A stretch of 64,000 bases of DNA from Protula sp. h YS-2021 (GCA_949752745.1 OX457031.1:48890162-48954161), one strand, 5' to 3'. Counted from the stretch's first letter, positions 43,001-52,989 are shown. The notes: generated from the letters alone by a model not told the origin. Numbers and translations: made by a program.

Positions 43001-46000
43001 AGAAAACGAGATATACGAGAGCGAGAAAACGGGATATACGAGAGCGAGAAAACGAGATATACGAGAGCGAGAAAACGAGATATACGAGAGAGAAAACGAG
43101 ATTTACGAGAGCGAGAAAACGAGATTTACGAGAGCGAGAAAACGACATATACGAGAGCGAGAAAACGAGATATACGAGAGCGAGAAAACCAGAAATACGA
43201 TTGCGAGAAAACGACATATACGATTGCGAGAAAACGATATTTACGAGAGCGAGAAAACGAGATATACGAGAGCAAGAAAACGAGATATACGAGAGCGAGA
43301 AAACGAGATTTACTAGAGCGAGAAAACGAGATATAAGAGAGCAAGAAAACGAGATATACGAGAGCGAGAAAACGAGATTTACGAGAGCGAGAAAACGAGA
43401 TATACGATTGCGAGAAAACGACTTATACGAGAGCAAGAAAACGAGATATACGAGAGCGAAAAAACGAGATATACGAGAGCGAGAAAACGAGATATACGAG
43501 AGCGAGAAAACGAGATATACGAGGGCGAGAAAACGAGATATACGAGAGCGAGAAAACGAGATTAACGAGAGCGAGAAAACGAGATATACGAGAGCGAGAA
43601 AACGAGAGATACGATTGCGAGAAAACGACATATACGATTGCGAGAAAACGAGATTTACGAGAGCGAGAAAACGAGATATACGAGAGCAAGAAAACGAGAT
43701 ATACGAGAGCGAGAAAACGAGATATACGAGAGCGAGAAAACGAGATTTACGAGAGCGAGAAAACGAGATTTACGAGAGGTAGAAAACAAGATATACGAGG
43801 GCGAGAAAACGAGTTTCACGATAATCACTTTACTTATTTGCTGGTCTGTTTTGGTAGATTTGCTTGCGGAAGTGCGAGGCGGAAATATCTCACAGGATAA
43901 TTGCGGCGCCAAAAATTCTGGTGCTGCAGCTAAAAGTCTTCCGTTATAGTTCGTAAGTAACTCACTTTTGGCAGTAGTTTTGTGGGGCGTCTCAAAAAGT
44001 TCTAATTTTTGCGCATAGGAAGTGAATTGCAATTTATATACGTGTCTGGAGAATGTATTCAATGCACAAACCATTTTTTTCTTTTGGCGTTTTGGAATAT
44101 AATTAGCCAATTACTTTTCGCTTTTTTCCCTGTAAATTGACAGTGTTAATTTTTGGTCTTTAGTCGGTTCGAGCCACGTCTTGGGCAGTTTGGTTAAACT
44201 TGACCATAAAATGCAAAGGAAACTTGTTTTTATTTACAGATTCATACAGAATTTTGCCAAGATAAAAGAGCACCGGGCGATACCGTACACGCTACCTTGT
44301 GTAGAAGACCGCTGCCGGCGTGCTGACCAGCCCTGCAAACATCGGTGCGTTCACAGAAAGGCCTCTTGTCTTCCTGCTAGAAAGTGCAGTGTTGCCACAT
44401 CATCCTTTTTTAAAAGGATTATCCTTTTTTTTGAAAAAGCCCGATTTTATCCTTTTTTTATCCTTAAATACTTTTTTTATACTTTTTTTTAATTTTCATC
44501 CTTTTTTTAATCCTTTTTTTCGCTTTCATCCTTTTTTTTTATTTTGGTACTTTTTTTTCTTTTTCTTTTTTCGTTCAAAATATCTTTTTTTTCTAATTAG
44601 TTATATGTTTTTTTTCTGCTATAATTTTTTCTCACCCTAGTCATGATTAGGCCATAATATTAACCGCTCTTACACTGTACATGTAGGTAATTTCCAACTT
44701 TTTTGCAGCGTCTGTTGTTAAAATCAATACATCTGTAGAGAAAGGGTATTTTTTCATGGAATTGATACATATATTCTGTAAACTTATTCAATGTCTTATC
44801 ACACTGTAAAATATCCAGTATTCCAAATGATGTTGAGTAGTTTTTAGCCCAGCTTACATTACACGTAAGCTGGTTTATTCCTATCGGTTTGCGGATGGCG
44901 TCCGTTAGTTAGTTAGTTAGTGGTTTATTTAGTAAACTTATTTCAAAATGCATCTCCTCCAACAATTTTGATCCGATGTCATTTATTTTTGGTGTGAGTC
45001 ATCGCTAAGGGGTCGTGCATACGGCTTGTGCTTTTCTAGTCGATCCGATGATTTTTGAATGTTTGGCGAATTTTTGAAGAAAAAAAATTTAAAATGTATC
45101 TCCTCCTACATTTTTGACCCTATGTCACTTATTTTTGATGTGAGGCACCCCTAAAGGGTCGTGCATACGGCTTGTGCTTTTTTAGTCGCTCGGACAATTT
45201 TTGAATTTTTTGGGAATTTTTTAAGCAAAAATCTCGAAAATAATTCAAAGTGCATCTACTCCTACAATTTTGAGTCAATGTCATTTATTTTTGGTGTGAG
45301 ACATCTCTAAGCGTTCATGGATACATACGGCTTGTGCTTTTCTAGTCGATCCGGTGATTTTTGAACTTTTGGCGAATTTTTGAAGAAAAAATTTAAAATG
45401 TATTTCCTCCTACATTTTTGACCCGATGTCATTTATTTCCCGATATATGAGGCACCCCTAAAGGTCATACGTACGGCTTGTGCTTTTTTTGTCGATCGGG
45501 TGATTTTTTGAATTTTGGGGGAATTTTTTAAGCAAAAATTTCGAAAATAATTCAAAATGCATCTACTCCTACAATTTTGAGTCGATGTCATTTATTTTTG
45601 AATTTTTGGGGAATTTTTTAAGAAAAAGAAATTAAAATGTATCCCTTCCTACATTTTTGATCCGATGTCATTTATTTTTGGTATGAGGCACCTCTTAAGG
45701 GTCGTGCGTATGGCTTGTGCTTTGTTTATATTTTTAGGGAGTTTTTGAAGAAAAAACTTCAAAATGCATTTCCCTCCTACAGGGGGTGACGGTTAGCTCA
45801 GTCGGTAGAGCGTTAGTCCTGTAATCCTATGGTCCCTGGTTCGAATCCGGCCAGGGGTGAAAGCGGTGGATTGACTTTCGCTCGAATTGCCTCAGCTAAA
45901 CGACTGCACAGGATTATTCACCACCACGGAATTCAAAATTAGCACAAATGAGTCTTCCGGCCATCCCTTTTATAAAAAAAAAAAAAAAATTTCCCTCCTA

Positions 46001-49000
46001 CAGTTTTGAACGGATTTCGTTTTTCTCTTTTGATATGAGGCGTCCCTAAGGGGTTGAGCATACGGCTTGCACATTTTAGTCGATCCGACAATTTTTGTAT
46101 TTTTAGGGAATTTTTGAAGAAAGACTTCAAAATGCATTTCCTCCTACAGTTTTTATCCGATTTCATTTATTTTTTGTATGATTCATCATTAGGTGGGTCG
46201 GACATAGGGTTTGTGCTATTTGACTCAACTTGGAAATTTTTGATTTTGGGGGGAATTTTTGATGAAACTACCTCAAAGTGTATTTTCTCCTACAGTTTTG
46301 ATCAGACATCATTTATTTTGGGGTTGAGGCATGCTTAGGGTGTCGTGAATACGGCCTGTGCTTTTTGAGTCGATCAAGGAATTTTTGAAGAAAAAAATTC
46401 AGACTGCATTTCCTCCTGCGATTTTTATCAGAGTTCATTTATTTTTAAAATGAGCCGTTTCTAGGGGTCATGCATACGGCTTGCTACTTTTTGAGAGAAT
46501 TGGTAAAACTTTCGAATTTTTTTTTTTCGGAATTTTTGAAAAAAATTAAATGAATCTCCTCCTACAGCGCGTAAACACAAGTTAAATGAACTTGCGCAGT
46601 GGTCACATTTAACAACCGGACATCGATGCAAGTTACATAAACATGCGCAGTAGTCAAAGATAAGCACTGTGCATTGATGCAAGTTAAATAGACATGCGCA
46701 TTGATCCGAAATGTGAACCGCGCATCGACGGAAGACAAATAAACATCCGAACTGGTCCAAAATAAGCACCGCGCATCAACGCAAGTTAAATAAACATGCG
46801 CAATGGTCCGAAATTCGAACTGCTAATCAAAGCAAGTTGAATAAACATGCGCACTGGTCCGAAATTCGAACCGCGTATCAACGCAAGTTAAATAAACATT
46901 CGCAATGGTCCGAAATTCGAACTGCTCATCAACAAAAGTTAAATAAACATGCAAACTGGTCCGAAATGCGAACCACACATCGACAAAAAGTAAATTAGCA
47001 TGAGTGCTGGTCGGAATTGCGAACCGCGCATCAACGCAAGTGAAATAAACATAAAACAGTTCCAAAATGAGAGCCGAGCATCAACGCAAATTAAATAAAC
47101 ATGCGCACTTGTTTCAATAAGAAACGTGCATCGAAACATAAATGTGCGCGCTGATCCGAAATGCGAGCGTTGTTTGAAGGTATCTATGGCAGACTATCCA
47201 GTCTACCAGAGATACAAAAAATTTCATCCCATTTTTCTGGGAAACAAATCTTTGTATGCATTTATCGGTCTATGTTCTGGTCCGGTGCTAAATTAATTAT
47301 TGAGCTAGCCTTTTGCCGTCTCATCTTTTGAAGCCCAAATTTTCAGGGAAATTCCCTTGCTCATTCACACTGGAATTGGTCTTATTTCTTTTCGTAAGCT
47401 GGGACTTTGTCCTTGGACAAACTTGTTATTTCTTGAATGATTTTCAATAACTTCATTCTATCAGTTTGAGTTGCATGTCCCTAGGGAACATCGATAAAGT
47501 ACGTACGCACCTTTTTTTAGACCAGCCGACCATGTCGGGCTGGTCTTATCACATCAATAGAGGGATATCAGTCGTCTGTATGTACGTATGTACGTGTGTA
47601 AACTTTTACTTAGATTAAAATGCTGCTTCTCCCTCAGTTTTGATCGGATGGAATGTTCTGCAGGTAGGCCTCTCTTTAAAAAATTTTTTTCGCGATCCGC
47701 CAAAAATTGGCTAAATTGGGGGCATTTAAAATTTTTCGGTTGCCAGTTTTCAAAATGGTTCTTCTCCCACAATTTTGATCCGATTCCTTTCCAATTTTGA
47801 ACATTTATTCTCTAGTTAGGCCTGTCTTGAAAAATTACTTTTTTTTTTTTGGCGATCCGCTAAAAATTTGCTAAATGGGGGCATTTAAAATATTTAGTAC
47901 CAATTTTCAAAACTCTTCTTTTGGCACAATTTGACCAGATTCCTTTATAAATTTGTGAAGTACAATCAGGTATGGAAACATTTTTTAATCGCTGTGAAAA
48001 CGAGCCTTATAAATTGAGGGTTCGCGTTGGCGGGGTTTTTGTCCACTTTTTGGGCATTTTTTACGAAATGATTCACTTTTTCGGAACCCGCCGAGTTTGT
48101 CTGGACCTGAGTCACACTTTCCCTTTGACTCACTTTCCTGAGAACCCTGCGCGAACCTTGAAATTACAAAAAAAATGATGCAATATGATTAACATTAATG
48201 TTTTCTCGATCTTCAGCAAAATATGAATTATCCTTTTTTTCATACTTTTTTTCTCAAATTTATCCTTTTTTATCCTTTTTTTTTATCCTTTTTTTTCTTG
48301 ACGACTCCGTGGCAACACTGAAAGTGGCACCGAGCACGGGCAAAATCGTGTTTCATTTGGATTCCTCCGGCGGGGCGGGGTGGAGGGAGGGGTGGGGCGT
48401 CGAGTGCCATGTTTACAATGTGACATGCAAAATAAAGAACTAACACAGGGTTCATAGGCCACCTGGAAAACCTGGAATTTTTTTCAATATCTGGAAAAAT
48501 CATGGAATTTAAAAAAAGGCCAAAAATCATGGAAAAATCATGGAAAACGAAAATGGGTAATTATGCTACAAATTTCAATGGACGGTCCGGCAGTGAACTT
48601 GAAATTTTTACAAAATTTGTTTGAAAACCGAAACGAAGAAGACCCAACTATACCCGAAATATTAGATCTAGGTTCATGCAGTCTTCACATTGTACACGGA
48701 GCGTTTTCAGCGGCTATGCAAAAATGTGGATGGGAGCTAGACAAGCTGCTTCGATCATTGTTTTACCTGTTTGACAATGCCCCAGCTCGTCGAAGTGATT
48801 TCCAATCAGTTACCAAATCGTCTGATTTTCCCCTTCAGTTCTGCTCAACAAGATGGGTCGCAGATTTAAATGTTGCCGAAAGAGCGATATCGATATTGTG
48901 ACCTACGTGAAACATGTCGAAAAGATGCCATCTTCGCAAAAACCAAATATCCAGTCCTATCAGTGAGTTCGAGATGCCGTGTTGAAAGATCCTTTGATGG

Positions 49001-52000
49001 TTGCCAAACTACATGTTTTCGTCTCCACTGCCAGGTTGTTTAAGCCATTTCTTGAGAAGTATCAGACCAACTGGCCCATGATGCCCTTCATCGCTAGCGA
49101 CCTGGCATCAACGATTCTAAACTGCATGCAAAGGGTTATCAAATCTAACGTCTTGGATTCTGCCAACAGTGCCTCAAAGTTGATTAAAATTGAAGTGAAA
49201 ATAGGAGAATCAGGTCCCAGCTAAACAGGTAGAAATCGGCTTTGGTGCATCTGATGCCATTAAAAAAGCAAATCCCAAAGAATTAGAAAAGTTGGAATTC
49301 TACAGTGCCTGTAAAAAGATGAACATTGCTCTCTTGACGAAACTGGTCGACAAGTCACCCTTGAAATACGTCTTTGTGAGAGGCCTCATTTGTTTCGATT
49401 CAAACTTTATGATGAATCACGAAAACATGGCTGTAAGACATTGCAAAGACGTTCTAGAGTACCTCTGCCAGTGTAGGTGGCTCACCTATGGCGAGTATGA
49501 CACTTTTCACTTGGAATACAAACACTTCCTGCAGAAACTGCAAAGAGACTATAAGCCACAATTTGAAGAATTCTATGAAAATGTCACCAGACTCGATGCC
49601 TTTCTCTTTGACCGTCTGCGGATTCAGGATATGCCGGAATATTCTAATCTGACGAAAGTTATTCTAATGATTGTTTAACTTTCGCATGGCCAAGCGTCCG
49701 TCGAGAGAGGATTTAGTATAAATAAGGATCTGCTAGTTCCAAACCTGCAGCACTTGTCATTGCAAGCCCAGCGACTGGTTTATAGTGAGTTGACTGCAAA
49801 CGGGATCAAGAGTGTTGCCCAGTATCAAATCAAAGATGAACTGCTAAAGTCATGCAGGTACGTTGTTATATAAGGCCCTTAAGTTTGTACAGGCATTTTA
49901 TTTTCAATCGTTTTTTTTCTTTGTTGTTTTTGGATACCGTACGTAAAATTCGGAGGTGTTTCGAGTGTAATTATTTGTGTTGTTATTGCTGTATTGAATA
50001 GCGTCCTTTGTTAATTAAGTTAAATAGATAACTGTCGCTTATTTTTTCAGTCAATCTTGGGGAAAATACCAACAACACTTGGAAGAGAGCAAGACAGAAG
50101 CCGATACGAGTGTCAAGAAAGACAGGAGCGCACAGCAGCGACAGCCGCAGAAGCGCCAATCAGCAATGGAATCAGCTGGGAGCAAAGATGGTGGCGTGAG
50201 AAAGAAGAAGAGGAAGTAGGTCAGAGAGATCAGAAGGCGCAGTTTTGTGGACAGTGTAGTTTGTAGCAGTAGGAGTTGCATTTCATTTGACAGTTCCAAA
50301 AGAAACTCAGCTTGATAATTTAAGCATCAAGACTCTTTTTTTTTTCATTGTAGATTTTATTAGCAATATTTGCGTTTGTTTTGTATTTCTTTCTTTAACA
50401 GATTTCTGTGAAAGGATCAGAATACTGGATGATCTGTTTTGCGTTTTTGAATTTTTGGGTATGATTCCAGAATATTTTACTAAATCGATAAGATAACGAT
50501 AAGTTGAAGTATGTTTTCATTTTGCCTTTTGGATTTGAAATTTGTCAGGATTTTTCGATGGTTCTATTTTCTATGACAGTATTGACTGTAATCTCAAAGT
50601 ACTTGCAGCTGTTATGGTCTTGAGATTTATTTAATATTTTGTAGTGAAATATTTTATATTCTGTTTGTAAATAACTCTTCGTTTTACTGCTCTTTACAAT
50701 CAATTAACTAGGGTTTTTTCCTGATGTTCTTCGGATTACAGTATATTTGTTTTGTGAAATGTAGTAGCTAATTTTCCGGCTGCTTTTAATTAGTAAGTAT
50801 GTCGTATTTTGTTGTAAGTTAAAGTTCTAGCTAAAGTACATTAGACTGATGCCGTATATTACGTTTGAGGTTTTTTTTCATAGCATTATTGAAGTTTATT
50901 TATAAAAAGTGATCTCATTGCATTGTAAAATTTAAATGATCAAGATTTGTATTTGAAAATGTCGAAATTTGTCAATTTAGTTATAGTACTGTTACCATTT
51001 TGTATTTTGCAGAATAAAAAATGGGTTGAAACTGTTTTTTCGTTCATTTTTTTATATATATATCCGTGACAACCTCCCAAAAACAATACCTGGAAAAAAA
51101 TTGAGATCCTGGAAAAATCATGGAATTTGATTTTGAAAATCGACTATGAACCCTGTAACAGGAAAGAAAAACAAAGAGAGAAAAAAATAACAAATTGAAT
51201 TTAAAAAAATGAAATATCGTTTTAAAAATGCTCTTTAATAAAATAATCAAAACAATGGAAATAAATGTTAATATTTAAAAAAAAAAAAAGAAAAAGAAAA
51301 AAAAAAAAGAAGAGAAAACTGAAGATGAGTTAGACATGGGCATGGATTTGAAACCAATGCGAAGCTTGTACTTGTTCATTATGCTACTGTTGTTGTGGTT
51401 GTAGGTATGAACTTTATGCGGTCATCACCCACACCGGCTTAACGCTGAGCCAGGGACATTATGTGGCTTTTATCAAAGCAAATCAACTGATTTGTAAGCA
51501 AGGCGTAAACACCCAACCCCAAATATCAGTTAATTGTAAGCCTGTGGGAGAGACAAGAATGTCGAATGGGGAGAATCCTTCCAGGACGGATGTAAAAAGT
51601 GAGCCAAATTCAGAAAGCCATCAATCACCAACTGGCGTTAGAATAAAAACAGGACAGGTAGAACAAAGTGATCAGATTGCCAATGGTAAATCAGGGGGCG
51701 GGTCACGTGATGCGTCAGCCAATGAGAGCGTGGTGCAGGAGTCACGTGACATGGATGTGGCTGATCCAAACAATAACGCCGACCCCAATAACAATTTAGG
51801 CGATAATGAGGAAAACATCAACAGCGCAGTGGAAAATTCCACGGAAAAATCAGAAAAGGTTCAAAACTCACTGGAAATTTCCAAAACGACGGCATGGATT
51901 GAGTGTGATGATGAAAAAGTACTGGAATTAACCCAGCAGGAATTTGATAACGTTATAGGTCCGCGATCGGCAGATACCCCGTATATGTTGTTTTATAAAA

Positions 52001-52011
52001 GAACTGATTGA
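24860..52011 (+). CDS. USP1: USP1-like ubiquitin carboxyl-terminal hydrolase, very large
   Basis: Exons with matched phase and GT-AG borders: 26079-26219, 26452-26639, 27096-27897, 29495-29634, 30314-30411, 31267-32930, 33368-34141, 34604-34712, 35130-35194, 35621-38500, 39690-39897, 40135-40250, 40571-40647, 43858-43952, 44240-44344, 51405-52011. Two 5' exons (24860-24906 and from 25588) are tentative. The product is about 2,690 residues; human USP1 has 785. The USP fold is complete: Cys box (RNLGNTCFLNSVVQVL), LNPMYEAGEQQDCHEL, zinc-ribbon CYEC and CDIC, His box (LSQGHYVAF), acidic WIECDDEKV and C-terminal YMLFYKRTD. The order and the two insert positions match USP1, which in vertebrates works with UAF1 to deubiquitinate PCNA and FANCD2; that role is carried over by homology. 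The start codon and the exon 33368-34141 donor are the least certain parts. An AATAAA lies at 52026. Confidence 0.85.
25805..25831. other. perfect 9-bp hairpin in a repeat end
   Basis: AGGCCCCAA and TTGGGGCCT are separated by a 9-base loop, followed by TATAGGTTTGGGGTGTCTGTCCGTC. The TGTCCGTC tail resembles the one at the left end of the 23043 element. It is probably the end of a mobile element. Confidence 0.4.
26079..26639 (+). CDS. USP1: N-terminal exons of the USP1-like gene, unrecognised module
   Basis: Exons 26079-26219 and 26452-26639 join as NLFE-V-RLFVGTDDQV and continue in phase 0 into the next exon. About 100 residues read as alternating strands and a helix (VRVEFNMSRNTVFIRGPG, WSYKDFQQIKSLVQKCGG). 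I do not recognise a family. I recall nothing like it in vertebrate USP1, whose N terminus is short and disordered. It could be a small folded domain gained in this lineage or part of another gene spliced here; the phase agreement favours the former. Confidence 0.6.
27096..27897 (+). CDS. USP1: USP1-like exon: basic Ser/Pro/Lys tail ending at the Cys box
   Basis: This 267-residue exon is highly basic, with nuclear-localisation-like clusters (RPKRQRKPK, PKRAKRP) and many Ser-Pro/Thr-Pro sites (SPFIVYSESPETP) that are possible CDK targets. It ends RNIPCIATLRNL-G and continues directly into the catalytic Cys box across the intron. RKRSKLSLKGSK resembles the short basic NRLSLKFFQKK-type segment that precedes the Cys box in vertebrate USP1. 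Confidence 0.85.
27960..28190. repeat. degenerate short tandem repeat in a USP1 intron
   Basis: Roughly 30-40 bp units built on ACTTTTAAGTAGGC / AGACATCGGTACTTTTAAG, strongly diverged. Non-coding, in the intron before the Cys-box exon. Confidence 0.6.
29495..29634 (+). CDS. USP1: USP1-like catalytic Cys-box exon
   Basis: The exon opens G-NTCFLNSVVQVLRHTPDF, where the Cys is the USP nucleophile. The donor used here is GTAACG at 29635 (phase 0). A better-matching GTAAGT at 29656 is also phase 0 and would add seven residues. Exon 30314-30411 (TYERMRDAECRYMNGG to LLTAF-E) then bridges to LNPMYEAGEQQDCHEL. Confidence 0.85.
30695..31245. repeat. 63-bp minisatellite, about 9 copies
   Basis: CTTATAAA recurs at about 30783, 30845, 30908, 30971, 31034, 31097, 31162 and 31225. 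Each unit carries TTATAATTCTCGTGTTTGCC and a GGTTGGAGGG block. Because 63 is a multiple of 3, reading frames stay open on both strands, but they have no splice support and lie in the intron between two phased exons. Confidence 0.95.
31267..38500 (+). CDS. USP1: USP1-like giant insert in the catalytic domain (5 exons)
   Basis: After RLNPMYEAGEQQDCHELYLALMAHL in exon 31267-32930, the chain leaves the USP fold. About 1,750 residues of acidic, Ser/Asp/Glu-rich disorder follow (exons 31267-32930, 33368-34141, 34604-34712, 35130-35194, 35621-38500) before ESVEKSLVEEAL re-enters it. Exon 33368-34141 carries an AT-hook-like KKKRGRPRR. Vertebrate USP1 has its first insert at the same place, but only of a few hundred residues. 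Phases are consistent throughout; the donor at 34142 (GTGCGG) was chosen because it gives the needed phase. Confidence 0.75.
35985..38400 (+). repeat. three consecutive in-frame coding minisatellites
   Basis: Inside exon 35621-38500: (a) 35985-36590, about 29 units of 21 bp encoding EGTxxVx heptads; (b) about 36945-37730, about 37 units of 21 bp encoding (K/E)EDNPVx heptads; (c) 37795-38400, about 12.5 units of 48 bp encoding the 16-mer DSVVAKETPDKTKAIG with variants. All periods are multiples of 3, so expansion never breaks the frame. Long antisense frames here are shadows. Confidence 0.92.
38786..39624. mobile_element. foldback element E3 (TTTCGGCCC family)
   Basis: 839 bp with inverted arms (left about 38786-38940, right about 39490-39624), each holding five or more imperfect iterations of TTTCGGCCCA spaced 15-25 bp. 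Termini are GACTTCTAGACG and, read inward from the right, GCAAGCAAGACG. It is flanked by the 8-bp direct repeat AGAAATAT (38778-38785 and 39625-39632). No transposase frame. It sits in a USP1-like intron with its right target duplication ending 57 bp before the acceptor of exon 39690. Confidence 0.85.
39690..40647 (+). CDS. USP1: USP1-like exons: palm and zinc-ribbon region
   Basis: Exon 39690-39897 resumes the USP fold (VRDVVADYFTGFQTSQRKCYEC-D, matching the FQGQLVLRT-CLEC region of USP1). Exon 40135-40250 follows (TVKCDDSNVPYHHVSVDV). Exon 40571-40647 gives WVLSSLEQVEKLTADNKYNCD and, across the next intron, ICLRKCEAEI. The two CxxC pairs (CYEC and CDIC) can form the USP zinc ribbon. Confidence 0.87.
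39930..40085. repeat. (GA)n-rich microsatellite
   Basis: An interrupted GA repeat filling most of the 237-bp intron between exons 39690-39897 and 40135-40250. Confidence 0.9.
40639..41035 (+). repeat. 48-bp tandem array that copies a splice donor
   Basis: The last bases of exon 40571-40647 and its donor (CTGTGAT|GTAAGT) start a run of about eight 48-bp units. Each unit restates (C)TGTGAT followed by GTTAGT, GTAAGG, GTAAGT or, once, ACAAGT, then ACAA(C/T)ACGGAAATAATAAAG. The array therefore contains five or more further plausible 5' splice sites. Confidence 0.85.
41369..43815. repeat. 23-bp satellite with higher-order structure
   Basis: About 105 units of GAGATATACGAGAGCGAGAAAAC and variants (GATTTACG, GATTGCGAG) fill most of the intron between exons 40571-40647 and 43858-43952. 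Diagnostic variants recur at long range: TACGTGAGCG at 41481 and 42485, GATTTATG near 41546 and 42550, CGGCTTATACGAGGGCG near 41995 and 42984. This points to a duplicated block of about 1.0 kb. A 23-bp period rotates the frame, so the long Arg/Glu/Lys frames are spurious. Confidence 0.95.
43858..44344 (+). CDS. USP1: USP1-like exons: core strands before the His box
   Basis: Exon 43858-43952 encodes ICLRKCEAEISHRIIAAPKI then LVLQLKVFRYS. Donor GTAAGT joins it by TC+A to exon 44240-44344 (FIQNFAKIKEHRAIPYTL). These correspond to the EVITIHLKCF and LSKINTPLLTPLKL strands of USP1. The last codon is split (CG|G) across a 7-kb intron to RYELYAVITHTG. Confidence 0.87.
44940..46560. repeat. diverged tandem array of about 130-250 bp units
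   Basis: Recurring block: AAAATGCATCTCCTCCTACA, then GATCCGATGTCATTTATTTTTGG, GGGTCGTGCATACGGCTTGTGC, then GATTTTTGAA and GAATTTTTGAAGAAAAAA. Several copies, all diverged. It lies in the hAT-type element and was entered by the SINE. Confidence 0.8.
45783..45988 (+). mobile_element. tRNA-derived SINE with 15-bp target duplication
   Basis: The head has near-perfect polymerase III boxes: A box TAGCTCAGTCGGTAGAGC and B box GGTTCGAATCC. A unique body follows and it ends in a poly-A tail. The 15-bp direct repeat ATTTCCCTCCTACAG flanks it at 45768-45782 and 45989-46003. The acceptor and anticodon stems do not pair, so this is a retroposon rather than a tRNA gene. Confidence 0.88.
46565..47170. repeat. 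about 60-bp tandem array
   Basis: Around ten diverged units built on CGCATCAACGCAAGTTAAATAAACATGCGCA and GGTCCGAAATGCGAACC. Non-coding, inside the hAT-type element. Antisense frames with repeated Cys/Phe/Val are artefacts. Confidence 0.88.
48446..51155 (+). mobile_element. hAT element with decayed transposase, 5-bp target duplication
   Basis: 2,710 bp bounded by perfect inverted CAGGGTTCATA / TATGAACCCTG and flanked by TAACA on both sides (48441-48445 and 51156-51160). Subterminal words CTGGAAAAATCATGGAATTT occur near both ends. It carries a broken hAT transposase. Together with the 44388-48319 element it makes up about 94% of the last USP1-like intron. Confidence 0.8.
48563..50208 (+). pseudogene. 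hAT transposase remnant
   Basis: hAT signatures are QISMDGPAVNLKFL, GSCSLHIVHGAF, FCSTRWV and, near the end, LSHGQASVERGFSINKDLL (dimerisation region). There are breaks: a frameshift near 48895, an in-frame TGA near 48964, a frameshift near 49205 and a TAA near 49676. The N-terminal half, including any BED-type finger, is missing; the transposase starts only about 115 bp from the left terminus. A retained intron (donor GTACGT after 49858, acceptor before 50052) joins in frame to a tail ending in a basic RKKKRK. The copy cannot make active enzyme. Confidence 0.75.
51405..52011 (+). CDS. USP1: USP1-like final exon: His box and Asp box
   Basis: Opens R-YELYAVITHTGLTLSQGHYV, where the His of QGHY is catalytic. 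About 125 disordered residues follow (second insert, as in USP1), then TTAWIECDDEKVLELTQQEF and PYMLFYKRTD before TGA at 52009. The insert contains a KSGGGS run; vertebrate USP1 has its Gly-Gly self-cleavage site in the equivalent insert, but the surrounding sequence is not conserved here. AATAAA follows 15 bp after the stop. Confidence 0.92.
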
Positions 52012-52385
52012 TGTTTTGGCTCAGTAATAAAAGGCGTGTTAATGAATGCAGTCTCGAAATGTGGCGTTAGCGCGAGATTTCCCTGTCAGCGGAAAAGTTG
52101 CTGCGGGCGTCTGTGTTGGGAATAGCCATGTGCATGTTTAATGTTTTGTAAAATGGTGTCCTTAAGTAACGATGGATTGCGGGTTGGTTAAAAAAAATTT
52201 ACGAAACTTTTTGGCATGGTTTTGACAGAGGGACTTTGCAGATCTGAAAGTCAAACGAAGTTCCAGTAGGTTTCATTAAGATTAAGATGGTCAGCTTACA
52301 TGCGAGGTTGTTGTGTGGTGTCTAGTTGACATGTGAGGTGTCTACAAAGGGACAGTCAATGGGGTTTGAAGGCCTTGAAGTGCTC

Positions 52386-52981
52386 GAGCTGCCAGGCATG
52401 GTCTACAGTATAACTTGGTCCTGACGACATGAGTGCACGAGCTGCCAGGCATGGTCTACAGTATAACTTGGTCCTGACGACATGAGTGCACGAGCTGCCA
52501 GGCATGGTCTACAGTATAACTTGGTCCTGACGACATGAGTGCACGAGCTGCCAGGCATGGTCTACAGTATAACTTGGTCCTGACGACATGAGTGCACGAG
52601 CTGCCAGGTATGGTCTACAGTATGACTTGGTCCTGACGACACGAGTGCACGAGCTGCCAGGCATGGTCTACAATATAACTTGGTCCTGACGACATGAGTG
52701 CACGAGCTGCCAGGCATGGTCTACAGTATAACTTGGTCCTGACGACATGAGTGCACGAGCTGCCAGGCATGGTCTACAGTATAACTTGGTCCTGACGACA
52801 TGAGTGCACGAGCTGCCAGGCATGGTCTACAGTATAACTTGGTCCTGACGACATGAGTGCACGAGCTGCCAGGCATGGTCTACAGTATAACTTGGTCCTG
52901 ACGACATGAGTGCACGAGCTGCCAGGCATGGTCTACAGTATAACTTGGTCCTGACGACATGAGTGCACGATCTGCAAGGCA
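52386..52981. repeat. 53-bp satellite, about 11 units
   Basis: Unit GAGCTGCCAGGCATGGTCTA plus ACAGTATAACTTGGTCCTGACGACATGAGTGCAC (in two pieces here), nearly identical between copies. The array continues in pieces at 54023-54052 and 54923-54990, because two foldback elements entered it. It starts about 370 bp after the USP1-like stop. Confidence 0.95.
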
Positions 52982-52989
52982 TAATCCAC

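Larger units (their letters stand above)
44388..48319. mobile_element. hAT-type non-autonomous element filled with satellites
   Basis: Inverted termini AGTGTTGCCAC (44388) and GTGGCAACACT (ending 48319), flanked by near-identical 8-bp direct repeats GAAAGTGC and GAAAGTGG, as expected for hAT. Both ends carry runs of ATCCTTTTTT in the same orientation. The interior has no transposase, but has repeat arrays and a SINE. It starts 43 bp after the exon 44240-44344 donor. Confidence 0.65.

Noticed and set aside
41373..43949. Long open frames rich in Arg, Glu and Lys (up to about 286 codons) and their Ser/Phe/Leu antisense partners
   Set aside because: They are by-products of a 23-bp satellite lacking stops. 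They overlap in several frames and lie between two phased USP exons.
45783..45870. Functional tRNA gene
   Set aside because: The A and B boxes are strong, but acceptor and anticodon stems do not pair, and a poly-A tail and target duplication mark it as a SINE.
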